Source: Beaufortia kweichowensis (lineage: Eukaryota; Chordata; Actinopteri; Cypriniformes; Gastromyzontidae). From it: DNA of 64,000 bases. Where the stretch lies: positions 14,858,721 to 14,922,720 of the forward strand of contig CM032794.1 in assembly GCA_019155185.1 (NCBI GenBank), read 5' to 3'. Each line of letters opens with the position of its first letter. The first letter of the stretch is position 1. The notes below the pieces were generated by a model, which saw only the letters and a list, made by a program, of their open reading frames with translations, ran no database searches and was not told the origin of the DNA. Shown here piece by piece: positions 33,601-48,700 of the stretch. The translations under genes were made by a program, and so were the position numbers.

Positions 33601-36600
33601 ATTAATTTCAGAGAAGCCACAGGAAGAGAAGAAAGACACATTTGCTGAGAAACTAGCTACACAAGTTATCAAAAACCTTCAAGTAAAAATCACCAGCATC
33701 CACATCAGATATGAGGATGATGTGAGTATTGACTCTAAATGCATGGAAGCTCTGTTATGTGCACATTCACGCCTGAAGTAAGCAGGGCTGTTGCCATCTG
33801 GTAATGTTCTTCTTGGGCCCTTCTCGGGTCTTTTCTAACAAAGCTGTCTCATTAGCCCCCACTGCCCATACAAGTTAGTCCCAGGCCTTGTGAATTTTAA
33901 CAGTGGCCCTGGGTGTAATAATTGATGTGTTTTTAAAACGTGACAGGTGTGTTCTATTTGTGCTTTAGGTGTCGGACCCTCAGAGACCTCTTGCTATGGG
34001 CATGACTCTTTCAGAACTCAGCTTACAGGTCATCATCTCTTTAAATTTATGACCCTGCCTGTGAAAACCCAACTAAAGCCATTTTTTGGTTTTACTGTTT
34101 TGTACATAAAATCATCTTACATAATGTAAATAACATTCTATGATAGTATAACCTTGATATCTTTAATAGTGACTGAGTAATCACATGTCAAAGATTGAAA
34201 TCATAGTAATATTTATAGGTGAAGTCGAACTTTGATTCTTGTTATCTCATAATTTGATTTTGAGACTTTAGCCTGATTTTCACAGACAGTGTCACGTATA
34301 TTAATAAATGTGTCATATAAAATATAGAATAATTGCAATCCTATTAGCATTCTGACTAATTCAGATGCAGCAATTCACACAGTTTTTCGCTCTTCTAGAC
34401 AGCAGATGAGAATTGGAAGACATGTATTCTAAATGAAGCAGCCAAGATCTTCTACAAGGTACAATCCTTAGACTTCTCTCATCTGCCATTATAAGATGTC
34501 TGATTTTAATACCTGATTTTGTGTTTAATGTCTGTGTGTTGTCTTTCAGCTTGGTCGCCTGGAGTGTTTTTGTGCTTATTGGAACGTCAACAGTGAGATC
34601 TTCTACAGAGGCACCTGGGAGGAGATAGTGGTAATGTGCCATTAGTATTTTTACTCCTATTTGTATTGAGTGTTTGCATTAACTTTATATAGCAATTTTC
34701 CGTCAGATTTAACAGTAAAAACCTTAGTTTGTGAAAGCCCTGTCACAGCCCTGCACAGGAAGCATGCGTGCAAGCAAAATTGCGTTTTCATCTTGTCTAA
34801 CGGCAATGATGCAAGACAAACAACCCACCTGCTTCTGTTCCTGTGTGATTAAAAACAGAAGACTACATTCTGTAATAAAGCTCAGCAAGCATCTCCTAAG
34901 TTCAGAAATACCTAACACTTCGTAAAAGTTGTATCAGACATAATAAAGGCCAAAAATCATTAGATATTTTAGGATCACGGTTTCATTATGATCAAAACAG
35001 GAAGAAAAACAGATACAACAAAAGTTCACTTTTTATCCTCTACAGTATACTTAAAATATCAGTAGTTGAAAGACGTGATAAAGTATTAAAGCTCAGTATG
35101 TGTGTGTGTGTGGTTCACTATCTGAAGACTTTTTTTCAGTCATGTAGGCAAGGATCCAGGCTTCAGGGTGCAACATTGGCTAATCATTTGCTTCATCTCT
35201 TATCAAAGCTTGTGATAGCTGAGTAAAAGTGATGATGGTTAAGTGTGCTTTTCTCTTAGCTGCTTAGTTTCTCTCTCACTATTAGCTAAGAGACACAGAA
35301 GTGAATGTTTTAACTCACTAACTGTGGTTTCCGTAATCAGCACAACTGAACACACTGTCATGTAAATAACGAAGTCACAGCTAGCATGAGAAGATCCACA
35401 CATGCTGTCTGTTTAACTGTCCTGGCCTTTTTTCACTGCCTAAATTCTATGAAACCTCTGCATTATTACAGTAAATGACAACTAGGCCTTAACTGTGGAC
35501 ATTTTATAGTTACATTGTACAGACCTGTATCCTGTGTTAACAGAATCCACTTCACTCAGAAAATCAAGTCTGTAAATCTAATGTTAGCTTACATGTGCTC
35601 CGTTTCCTTTAAATAACCTTTAAGTAACCTATTTGTTTAGAGATTTTTGTTATAATGTCTTGTTTTGATGTGTCAGATTTAAATGATTAAATAGACATGA
35701 AACAGGGTTTAACACCTTAAGGATTGCATCTAGTTAACTATGCAAAAGTGATCAGGTATCCTGTTCAGAATGGTGTCTATCAATCATGCTTTTGTTTTCT
35801 GATGCACTGTGTGTTTAAGGGTGCGGTTTGTATAATCTGTGGGGGGTATTGTGGTTTGTGTGGTCAATAGGATATACTGTATGTCTATTCAGAAGAAGGC
35901 TTAGGACATCCTGAAGGAATGTTTTGCACTCACAAAAAATAGGCTTATTTGATATTTTGTTAAATCCCTGCTACATATATGCTTTTATTTGGTGTATGTA
36001 AAGTTCAGAAAAGTTTGTTAATCACATTACTTATTTCTATTTTTGTAATATTAACAATAGGGTTTAAAAAAATTGTAAAACAAATAAAACACCACATAAT
36101 TTTATCACATGCATTAAATAAAATCTGTTTAATGTCTTTTTTTATTCAGACCAAACTGAAGGCAGGAATCAGCACAAGAAATGAAGAACTGCAAAACTAT
36201 CAATACAGTATGTATTGTATTATTTACCTTTTTGATTTTCACAAGTGATGCCTGGACTAGTCTAGTATTATACTAGCTTTATTTTTTAGTTTAGTTTAAT
36301 TTTGCCTTACAGCTGCAATTTATCTTTGCTTGTTATTTTGTACATTCATGTAAGTGCCGCTTTAATCTGGGAGTGTGATAACCTCATCTTTTATTGTCCA
36401 TGCTGTATTTACGAAGACTGTATGATTAAAATCATGCACACTCAACACACCCCTTTGAGTACACAAACTGCCAATCATATTGTGTACTGTATTTACATTA
36501 CTGGCATACAGGTCTGTACCACAGCTACATGCTAAACTAATTCTAAACTGCAACCTTCTGTTTTATGGATTACTGCATTTTGTCACAGTTGTGACAAATG

Positions 36601-38127
36601 TATGTGATAGATGTGGTGAAAGCTGGTTGAGGGATTTGTGACCATAAGGACATCGTAAGGTACTGTCGTAAATCATGGCACCCATCATGATCTCATCTGT
36701 TTTCTTGTTTAGTTTTCAAACCCATTTTTGCCTCTGCAAAGATGTGCATCAACCCCAATGCTGAAATTGAGCTCAAAACACCCAAAGCAAACCTGCACCT
36801 GGAGGTTCAGAACATTGCAATAGAGATGACCAAACCTCAGGTATGACTAAAGATCCACTTATAACATAATGTGTACATAAATATAGTATTACACAAACAG
36901 AATATAAATAAATCTTTTTAAAGAGTATTTTTATTAGTAGTATTTTTAGATGTAGTGTCTTAGGTAAGCAATGATATGTTGTTTTTTGGTGATGTTCGTA
37001 GTATCTGTCTATGGTGGATCTTCTGGAGTCTGTAGACTTTATGGTGAAGAACAGCCCTTACAGAAAGTTCAGACCTGACGTTCCAGTCCACAAAAATGCA
37101 AAGCAATGGTAAGTAAGTATAGTATATCTTATGTTAACTTCCTTCTGTGTGAATAAGGATTTTCATCTGATGAATTCTCTAATCGGTCAACAGGTGGACA
37201 TACGGCATCAACAGCATACTGGAGGTGCATATCAGACGCTTTAACAAGATGTGGAACTGGAGCAACATCAAGAAGCACAGGGACACACTTAAGACTTACA
37301 AAGCTACATATAAAAGCAAACTCACACAGGGAAAAGTCAGAGAGGACACAGAGAAACAGATCCAGGTATTAACTCAGTGCATCAACAATAAAGTTATATA
37401 GTCTGAGACAGGCTTTTCATTCTTACAGTATGCAGATAATATAATTTCAATTGAAAATGTATTGCATTAAGTTGCATTAAAATAATACATCTGTACATGC
37501 AAGTTTATTTTACTGTCTGTCTTTTTACAAACTTCAGGAGCTTGAGAAGGTTCTGGATGTGTTCAACATTGTATTGGCCAGACAGCAAGCTCAGATGGAG
37601 GTATGAAAACACTTCCTCAAACACTGACTGATTTGTACTGCAGTGTAGTTACCCTACAGCACTTTCTCTCATCTCAGGTGGTTTGGTCAGGACAGAAGCC
37701 TGTGGCTAAAAAGGCCACCACTCAGAAACAGAGCGGAGGAGGAGGATTCTTCAGCAGTTTTTTTGGCAGGAAAGAAGGGAAGAAGAAAGAGGAAGAAGAA
37801 GATAAGGAACCAGAGAGTGAGAGTTTTATCTTCTATATATTTGCCTATCCAACTGTGAATAAACAAAGAGGTAAATTTAATTGATTTGCATTTATATACG
37901 TGGTTGTGTTAACAGGTATAGATTCCATCATGACCTCTGAAGAGAAATCTAAACTCTACACAGCCATTGGCTACAGTGAGAGCTCACATAACCTTGCCTT
38001 ACCAAAGCATGTGAGTGGACAAATATAACTATTGAAATTAGGGGTGTCACAATATACCAAATGTTAAAAATCAAAATGACCAATATTGTGGTTTTCAGCA
38101 CCTGTTTAAAGAGCTACAGTGGTTACA

Positions 38128-38222
<95 letters not shown>

Positions 38223-41086
38223 CCCTACATTCATATTTTGAGTGTGATTCTTTGACCAAAGAGAAAACACAAAATAAACTAAATCAAAGATGAATTTGAC
38301 AAACAACATATTTTATTTAAAAACAAAACTTTTATTTTAAACTATTAACGGTCACTGGATTTTTATTTTATTTGAGGTATTATCAAAATATCATTACATT
38401 ATATTTACATTTTTATCGATTTATTTTTATCATAAATAGGAATAGGAAATAACATAGGTGTTCCTCCTGAGGAATGATGACAGTTAACAGGTTAATACTG
38501 TATACTGTATATTGCTATAATATCTTTATTGTGAATTCTTGTGCTCACGATAATCACATAGCAAAAAATCTAATATTGTGACAACCCTAACTGACCAAGC
38601 ATGTGCAAAGTACAATATTTTCTCAAATGTGATCACCTCAGCCTGGAACATAATGAATTCTGTTTATTTATATGTGTAGTATGTAGCTGTAATCGTCACC
38701 TTTAAGCTGTTGAGCACCTCGGTAACATTCAGAGAAGAGCCCGGCGTTCCAGAGATCCTCAAAGTGCAAATGATCGACCTCAGTACATCCATCTCACAAA
38801 GACCTGGAGCCCAGGCCATCAAGTATGTTTCAAACATTTGCAAAACCTAATATTGTACAGTGTCTCAATATTATTCATTTTGCAAGTGGGGCTGCACGAT
38901 ATTTTAAAAAAATGAGATATGATATATATAAATGATATTAAAATATATTTTTTAAAATTATATAACCAATGTCGGAGCCTGTGGCTGCGTGGACAGCGCT
39001 CCAGACACATATATAGCGCAACTGCGCATGGTGACGTGAGTTCGAATCCCGGCTCTGGTGTCCTTTCCAAGCCCGCTACCCTCTCTCTCTCCTCCCAATT
39101 CACTTCCTGTCTCTCTACACTTTCCTGTTAAAAAAAAAAGAGAAAAAGGCAGAGAAAAAAAAATAAATATATATATATATAACCAACATACGTTTCATAT
39201 TTCACAGAAAAGAAAACATCAGATGGCTTTGAAAGCTTTGCAGCTTGTCGACTGTCTTGCATCAGAGCATGCACATGGCAGACTATAATGCACAAGCACG
39301 CGCATCCAAACTAAAATCAATGTGCCGGATACTATATTATCTGCTTCGATCTAAAACTTTGACCATACATTACTTTTTGAAGTATTAAAATTAAATCACG
39401 CATTTATTTCAAACCATTGCACAATTTGCAAAATTTCGATAATTTTGATATATTGTGCAGCCCTAATTGTGAGTAAACAAATGATTTGTGACATGTATTA
39501 AAGCACACATCCACTCAAATAGTGTTTGTAGTGTATTGTAGGTGTGTTCAAATAAAAGCGTTTGTGTGTTGTGTAGAGTGGAGGCTAAGTTGGAGCACTG
39601 GTATGTGACTGGACTGCAGCAGCAAGGTGAAGTGCCGTCTCTCATAGCATCAGTGGGAGATTCAAACTCCTCTCTGCTCAGTGTCCTGTTCGAGCTCAAC
39701 CCAGAAAACAGCAGTGCCGACCAGCTCCTAAGAGTTCATTCACAGCCTGTGGAGATCATCTATGATGCTGTAAGCAACAGAGAATAATGTTAAATTTTAT
39801 TGTCAATAACAAGACAGATGTTACACTAAAACGGGTGAAAAGCAGTCGAGAGGCCTGTGCTTTTATATTATAAATGCTCTTGGCCTGTTGATTATTTTGC
39901 ATGTGTTTAATGTGTCTCATATTTATTAGTGGTTTATTAAAAACTGTTACAGAAAGTAAAAAAAATGAATATCTAAGTATAGTATGTGTTTGTCTGATTT
40001 GTAGCTGACCGTCATCAGCCTTACAGAATTCTTTAAAGCGGGGAAAGGGGTCGACCTGGAGGTCATCACGTCAGCAACACTCAGCAAACTTGAGGAGATC
40101 AAGGAGAAGACAGCCAGTGGTAACCTTCTTATTTCCCATCATCCCCACATATACAGCATTGTCATAATTTGAGTATGTTTGTGCAGCAGATGCTGTCAGT
40201 AATTTCTCTTCTTATGAACGCAGGTTTGTCTCACATCATCGAAACACGTAAGGTGCTGGACTTGAGGATTGATCTGAAACCCTCCTACCTGCTGCTGCCC
40301 AAGTCTGGCTTTTATGATGGCAAATCAGACCTCATGATTGTTGATTTTGGTTACCTGCAGGTGAGATAAGTAACTAAAAACGTATTTATCATAGATCCCT
40401 TTCTGATATGTGACTGTATATTGGTATTTGTGTGTGTGTAGTTAAACAGTGTCGACCAGGGCAGTCATCAGCAGGTATCTGCCAGTTTCTCATCTCTAGA
40501 GGAAATCATGGATCGAGCATATGAACGATATTCCTTGGAGCTTCGCAGTGTCCAGATACTCTACAGCAAATCAGGTGAACATATTACATCAGCAAAAACT
40601 GAAGACCAAAAATGGCATATGTGAAATATCTGCCTAATTACATACATTTTACACACGCAATTGCATTTAATTACATAAAAGAATGTTATGTTAAATGTGT
40701 TGAAGGAGAGAAATGGAAAAATGCTCGTCTTCAGGGTTCCTCTAATCAGCACATCCTGCAGCCAATGGACTTCACCCTTCAGCTTGCCAAATGTATGGTG
40801 GACAAAGATTCCCGTATGCCTAGGTCAGTTCTCTCTCTCTCTCTGTCTCTCTCTCTCTCTGTCTCTCTCTCTCTCTGTCTCTCTCTCTCTGTCTCTCTCT
40901 CTCTGTCTCTCTGTCTCTCTCTCTCTCTGTCTCTCTCTCTCTCTGTCTCTCTCTCTGTCTCTCTCTCTCTGTCTCTCTCTCTCTGTCTCTCTCTCTCTCT
41001 CGTCTCTGTCTCTCTCTCCTGTGTCTCTCTCTCTCCTGTCTCTCTCTCTCTCTCTCTGTGTCTCTCTCTTCTCTCTCTCCTCTGTC

Positions 41087-41169
<83 letters not shown>

Positions 41170-42608
41170 GATATATCTCTCCTCCTCTATCCTCAATCTT
41201 AAGTGTGTTTTATTGGCATGACAAAATTTTACAAGTTTTGTATTGTTTAAAGCAATTGCAGCTGGGCTGCATACAAATAGTGCAAATTATGTACAAAGAA
41301 AAAGTTAAAATAAAAGTAACATGTATCTATAGAATTAAATAAAATAAAAATTTAAAGAATAAAAGCAAAATATACATTCAAGTAAAAGAATACAGTGACA
41401 GTAATATAAGAGCAGTGTGATATAAAATGAGCATCAATTTATCTACACATGTGTGAAACATCAGATCAGGACAGATGAAGTATTGTCTCTTTTGTTATGA
41501 CAGGCAGACACATATTGTGCTGCTAACACACAGCAGTTCTTGTGTTCTCCTAACAGATACGGCAGCTTCTCATCGTTTGATAGAGTTTCAAACGTGTGCT
41601 GGATGCACTTTATTTTCTCATAAAACTCTGTCCGAATGTCTGTATATTTTGTGCATTCTGTTAGGAAGTGCAGTTCTGTCTCGATCTGGTTCAGATCGCA
41701 GTGTTGACACAACCTCTCGTCCTGTGGCAGCCATGTTTTTCTGTGTCTGCCCGTCTCTATAGTCAGCTTGTGTCCACTGAGTCTGTATCTCATCAACGTG
41801 GCTCTCAGTTTTTTTTCTGACACTGTGTACAGATAGTCTGCCATACAATATTCTCTATTGAGGGCCAAATAACATTTCATTTTACTTTGTTGTTGTGTTT
41901 GATGTTTCCAATGACTAATGTAATTTTCTTTCATTTGTGCTGTAATTAGATTTAATTTAACTTTGTCAGTATTGTTGTGATTCAGATCTTCAGTGTGATG
42001 ATTGTCAGTAGATGTTAGTGAAACATCAGGACTGAAGTTCTGGATCAGATGGGAGAGGGGATTGGTTTCTTTGCTCATCTCTTGGTATTTCAGGGCTTTA
42101 TAATGATATGAGCGGGGGTCACTGAGTTTTAGATGTTTCCAGAATTTAATTGCTCTTTTTTGTATTTTTATGATTAGTGGATATTTGCCTAATTCTGCCC
42201 TGCATGCGTTATTTGTTGTGTGTCTGTGCACATGTAATATATTTTTACAGAGTTCTGCATGCAGGCTTTCAATCGGGTGTTTTTCCCATTTGGTTGAATC
42301 TTGATTTGGGTTTGTCAGCGGACCCCAAACCTCACTTCCATAGAGAGCAATCGGCTCAATTACTGATTCTAATATTTTCAGCCAAATTCTAGTTGGGATC
42401 TCTATAGGACATTGACGTTTAATGGCATAGAAGGCCCTGCGAGCTTTATCTCTCAGTTCATTCACAGCAGGGTTAAAGTTTCCTGTGGATGTGATTTTTA
42501 AACCCAGGTAGTTGTAGTGTGATGTGTGTGTTATTTGGTTAGTGCCTAATGTAAATGTGTGTTGTGTTCCCTGTGATCTGGGTCTTTTCTGAAAGATCAT
42601 AATGTTAG

Positions 42609-42705
<97 letters not shown>

Positions 42706-45700
42706 ACTCTTAAGTCTTGTATGTACACTGAAGTCTGTTCTTGTCCAGGTTCAAAGTGTCTGGAGAGTTGCCATTGCTTCATGTGAAGATCTCTGATCAG
42801 AAGATCCAGGGTGTTCTTGGGCTCATAGACAGTATTCCTCTTCCACAGTCTACCCCAACCCCACCCACCACACCTACAAATAAGGTCAGAAAACACAGAG
42901 AAACTCTATTGTGACTTGCATCTATTCACATATTTGAGTCTCGTAGATCTGGTACATTCAAGCTTTAGGTTTATTTGTCAAATACATAGCTTTTACTTAC
43001 TACTTACTATAAAAATATGACAGTATATGGAGGACAGATCAAAGTATTTTCATGTGAATATAATTAAATATATAAAAAAAAAAAAAGTGTAACATGACAA
43101 CACAAAGTGTGTATAAATATAAATATTTGCCTATAAACAGAATAGCAAATGAGATGAACATGTCATTGCAGACACTTTTCTGAAAGCCATGCCAATTTCA
43201 AACCCCTAAAGAAATCAATGCCCACTTCCCTTTAAGAGTCATGTGCTAAGAATGAAACAAACAACTTCATAGTTTTATATTTAGCTCATGAATTTTCTCT
43301 GCAAGCATCACAAGGCAGCTTCAGTCTTTACGCATTACACAACTGTGAAAGGGCATTATTCACAATCAGCATCACTGTCTCTCTAACCAACACTGTGATG
43401 TATCTTTTTTGTCAACTTGCTTCCTCAACAAACACAAGAATATCAACATTCTTGTATCCTGTATTTGTTCTGTTTTTACACTGCAATATCAACATCACCA
43501 GCTACAGTAGTATGATGCATATGAACAAATAATGAAGAAAGTTTGCAAATGTGTTTCAGTTTATTCATAATTTGATACTGTTTGATAATAATTATAATGA
43601 TATCCTTCTGAAGGTTTTGGGGATGCCGCTGTCTGATGCCAGGCCGAATGTTTTGGGTTTAGACCCTTCGGTTCTGTCCTATACTGTTGAGTCAGGTAAA
43701 AATCATCCATCTTGTTTTAATGAATACACGGTTTTGCATAGAGAGTACATTCACATAGATATCACATTGCCTTTATTTATAAGAAATGTCTTTTTTGTTT
43801 TTCAGTTCAGTTGATCTGTTGTTTATATCATTATACAAAGGTTTCTCCCTGTTTTTGTGCCCAAGTATCATTGTGTCTGTTTGTGTCTGTGTGTGTGTTC
43901 AGACTCTGATGGAGACACGAGTGAGAGGTCTGTGGATGAAGACACTCTCAGATCGACCTTAGAGGAGTTCACAGAAGTGCAGTTTCAGTTTGAAGTCAAA
44001 GCGGTATGTCCTTTTATCATTGCTTTATTCTGTCTCTCTTTCTCTTACATCATCACAATCTGTCTATTCATTAAAACGTCATTTAGCTTTCTGTAAAATC
44101 ATTCAAATTATTTTGTGTATGATTCCCGTCTGTGTTTGTGTAGATTGTGTGTTTCGTTGTGATGTATATGTGTGTGTTCCCGTGTGTGTAGGTGCTATTG
44201 GAGCTAACAAGGCAGGCCGCTCAGGAGGATGTTCTGTTGGCGTTGAATGTGTCTCAACTGGGTGCCGAGGGCAAGATACGAACTTTTGATCTCACCGTCA
44301 CATCTTACCTTCGCAAGTTCAGCCTTGACTACTGTGAGATTAAAGGTTTGCAAATGCGCACACACACACACACACTCACACAAAAGCCTAAATTACATTA
44401 AGTTAACGCAACCTAATTGAAATCTCATAGAACTATTTCAGTGCTTTTAGCACCTGGTTGCATGTGATTACTAAAGAAGTTGCTGGTTATAGCTGTTTTA
44501 AGTAATTCATGCTGTTTAGCTTTGTAAATTCTTGATTGTGTGTTTCAGATGCACAAAATCAACCCCTTCATCTAATAACCTCTTCAGACAAGCATGGCTC
44601 TGATCTGTTGAAAGTGGAGTTCATGAAAGTGAGCGCAAACATCCCACTGATTAAACCCGCTCTATAAAACACTCTTGAATGCATTTTGTACACTGAGTGG
44701 TTTAATTTGTGCAGGTGTGTTAATACCTGCTAATGAATGTTTGTAAATGATTCTGTCCCTTCTGTGACCTTTAGGCTGATGTGAATGGACCCAGCTTTCA
44801 CTCCTGCTTTAATAACACAGAACAAACACTAAAGGTATCCATGTTTTATAGTTATGTTTATATTGACAAAAATGTCACAAAAGTCACATGACATCCATGT
44901 TGTTTTTTGGCTGAAAAAATATTTATATAAATAAAGAGTTAGTTAAAATGGATAGTTTAAAAATATAAAAATGTTCTCCATATTTATTCACCCTCATGTC
45001 AAAACCTGTATGTGACTCTATTCTCTATGAAACAAAAGAAGATATTTTATGAAAGTCAATAGGGGCCAATGTTGTTTGGTTGCCAACATTCTTCAAAATA
45101 TCTTCATTTGTGTTTTGCAGAATTAAGAAAGTCTTACAGGTTTGAAATGAGGATTAGGAAACAATGAAAGTATTTTCATTTTTAGGTGAATTGTCCCTTT
45201 AAGTCTTTTTGTTTGTTTTTATATAATTATATTAAAATGTTCTTGTGAGATGTTATTTTATTTCATGCTTACAATGAGATTTTTTTTATATGCAAACACA
45301 AATGGAATCAGTGTCTCATGAGAAGTCATTTTAATCGTAATGTGGATTGAAATTGGAGGTGGTCTGTTATGTTACTGATCTAATTTGTTTCACAGGTAGA
45401 ATTTTCCTCTTTGGATTTCTTGCTGCACACTAAAGCTTTGCTTTCCACCATCAACTACATGAACTCAGCATTACCACAGGAGTTCACTGCCTCTAAAGAG
45501 AGAGAAACCAAGAGACAGACGGAGAGAGCAGCAGCAGGGAAAACAGGTGAATACACACATGTATTTTATGTTGTGAAAGCTAATGGGTTTTAATGTGAAT
45601 TATTGATCATATGTCATTAGATTGACCTTAAATATTGGTCATGGATCCATGCTGTGTTTGTCTTTGTTTTGTAGGTTTTTTCTGGGGTAACTAATATATT

Positions 45701-48700
45701 TATCTAATATATTTATACCTTTGCACTGGTCTTGATATGACATGCATTAACAATACAGTTTTGCCTGTGTACAAGCATGCTGTTGGTTTAGATGATCACA
45801 CTGTGTTGTTTTTGTACTGATTCTTTTGCATTGTCTTTCTCTATCTTTTAGTGTCTAAGGGTTCAAAGGAGTCAGGTGTTGTAAACTTTAAGCTGTCTGC
45901 CATGCTGGGTGCCTTCAGAGTGTATGTCTGTGATGACAGATGCAACATTGCTGACATCAGAGTGCAAGGTAAAAAATAATTTTATACTGCATATGCACAA
46001 TATATATTTTATGCTGTCATAATTCTGTCCATGCATCTTAAGAAGACAACATTTCTGCCAGTTAACATGTATTTGTATGCATCAGGCATTGATGCATCTG
46101 TGGTGGTCCAGGCTAAAGAAACTGAGGTCTTTGGCCGGCTACGTGACATTGTGGTACTTGATGTGGATCCGAAGACCATCCATAAGAAGGTGAGAGATCA
46201 GTCATTTACATCAACTCTCTGCATTGGTAAATAACTTTAAGCGTATGTATAAGCTCCATATGTATTTTTACTATCACCAGGCAGTGTCAATCGTTGGAGA
46301 GGAAGTGTTTAGCTTCAAGATGACTCTCTATTCCGGGGCCACTGAAGGTGACGGCTACTCGGACACCTCCAGAGTGGATGGGAAAGTCATCCTTAGGCTC
46401 GGTTGCATTCAGATCGTCTATCTACACAAGTTCCTCATGTCTTTATTGGTGAGAACATTATACAGAGAGTTTAAATACAAACGTCTTATATGTTCATATT
46501 TGTATGTGCACGCATGTCTGACGTTTTTGTCAGACATTTTGTGTTTTTTCTTGACTTCTCTGTGTTTTCCCTTTGTTGTTCTTTTTTTCCCAAACCCTCC
46601 TCATAGTTTTTGTTAACTGTGTCTTCCTTTTTCCAGGACTCTTTTAGCTATCAGTATCCCTCTGCTGATGAGGTACAGGCTTGGGCATGCTGCATTAAAA
46701 TCTCTAGCTTTGCAGCAGTTTTAAATGCACCTCACACACTGATAATAACTAAACTTTAATACACTCTTGGATTTTCAAGATCTTGAAGTAGACATATTCA
46801 TTCAGGTCCAACAATGAGAGCAACATTTATGATTGCTTTTGTGTTATGTCTCTTATCAGTTCATTAAATTATGCTTTCTTGGTTCATAAACAGAAAAACT
46901 AAAAATTATTATAGGTATTCTGACATTAGAAAGTTGCTTTTTGGAAATCTTCAGAAGCAGTCACCAATATTGTCAATAATATGTTAAAATTACATTTTTT
47001 ATATAATAATAATAATCATAATAATCATAATAATAATCATCATTCAAATAATAACAGTTAATGAACAATAATAATATTAATAACTATTATATTATATTAT
47101 ATTATATTATATTATATTATATTATATTATATTATATTATATTATATTATATTATATTATATTATATTATATTATATTATATTATTAGTTAGAATCAGAT
47201 AGACGGAGTCGCCTCCTGAACAACATACAATGTTATACATCAGATTTGTTATATGTTGTACCCTTTTTTAAGATGGACTGTACTCATCAGATTTATGACA
47301 ATGGGCTCTTATACATGCTCAGGACCAGAGCTGCACGATTAATCGTTAAAGGATCGTGATTCAAACACCCATACTGTATGTGTGTTTACAAAAACCTATG
47401 GTAAATATTGCAGTGCCTTTGAAAAACGCATTCTGTGTGAACAGTCCTAATTGAGGTCTTATTATGACCCTGGCTGGAAATATTTAAATGATCAGAAGTA
47501 CTGGGATAAAAGTTCGGATATAAACACTAATGTCTACGTGATCAAAACGGAACACATCACATTTTGAACGTAAATTGGCGCTTCATTATCGATTACATTG
47601 TTTTGCCACTAGGTGGGGACAACGACTCTAAAAATGTATTTTTCATGAATCATTAATTCAATGCTGATTCATCCAGTAATTGATCAAGTGAAATGTTTAT
47701 TAGTGAGTAATTTAGAAAATCATTAAAATGGATTTAAAAATCATTAAATGAAACATTTTAAATATACTGCAACAATGAATATTTAGTAAATTTACTTATA
47801 GTTGCTGTATAGAATCGTTGGAGAATCGTGATCTCTATTTGAAACAAAAAAAAATCGTGATTCTCAATTTAGCCAGAATCGTGCAGCTCTACTCAGGACA
47901 TATGAGAGCTGTGAGCCATCTCACTGATTAAAAATCATATACTGCAACTTTAATGTTGTTTTTTTTTCTAGTAAACTAAGATCCTTGTTATTGGGTACAT
48001 TAGTATTCACTTCTTCACTTGCTATGTTCCTGTTCTACAATATGGTTAAAAGTGGACTTGTAAGAATGCAGTGAAGTGTAGTGTGTGAACTGCATGTGAG
48101 TGCTTGTCATGCATACATCGAGATAACATGATGAAATTTCGCACGAAATGATTGAATGAATGCCTTGATTTTACTGGATCTAATTGTCATTCTCTACACG
48201 CTTACTAGAAGCAGTAAAGGTGCACCTGCCATACCCTGACACCATCATCAACTGTCCTACTAACTACAAATACACCTCCAGCACTGCTTTTTCCACCCCT
48301 GTCTGAATTTGCAACCTTAAGTTGTGAATTTGGCTTTTAGGCAAAGTTCAAGAACATCCTGCATGATTTCCTCCTAATATGGATTTCAAGCTGTAACATT
48401 GCAACTTTTTGTCACGTCACAGGAAGCTGTAACTAACTGTAGTTTGCCTTCCATAGATGTTTGTGGATAACTTCCAGACAGCTAAAGAAGCTCTCACCGC
48501 TGCTACGGCTCAGGCCGCTGAGAAAGCAGCTTCCAGTGTGAGAGATTTCGCTCAGAAGAGTTTCAGACTCGCCATGGACATCAGACTGAAGGCCCCGCTT
48601 ATCATCATCCCCCAGTCCTCCACATCCCATAATGCATTTGTGGTTGACTTGGGTCTCATTACTGTGGGAAACCGTTTCTCACTGCTGGCAGCTGAGGGTT

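Noticed and set aside
40612..41221. Open frames of 123-196 codons on both strands rich in Ser/Leu or Arg/Glu
   Set aside because: They are translations of the CT microsatellite after vps13c exon 24. Only 40706-40823 in the first of them is a real exon.
42597..42896. 99-codon minus-strand frame with a long Arg-Glu run
   Set aside because: It is the antisense of vps13c exon 25 and the adjoining CT tract.
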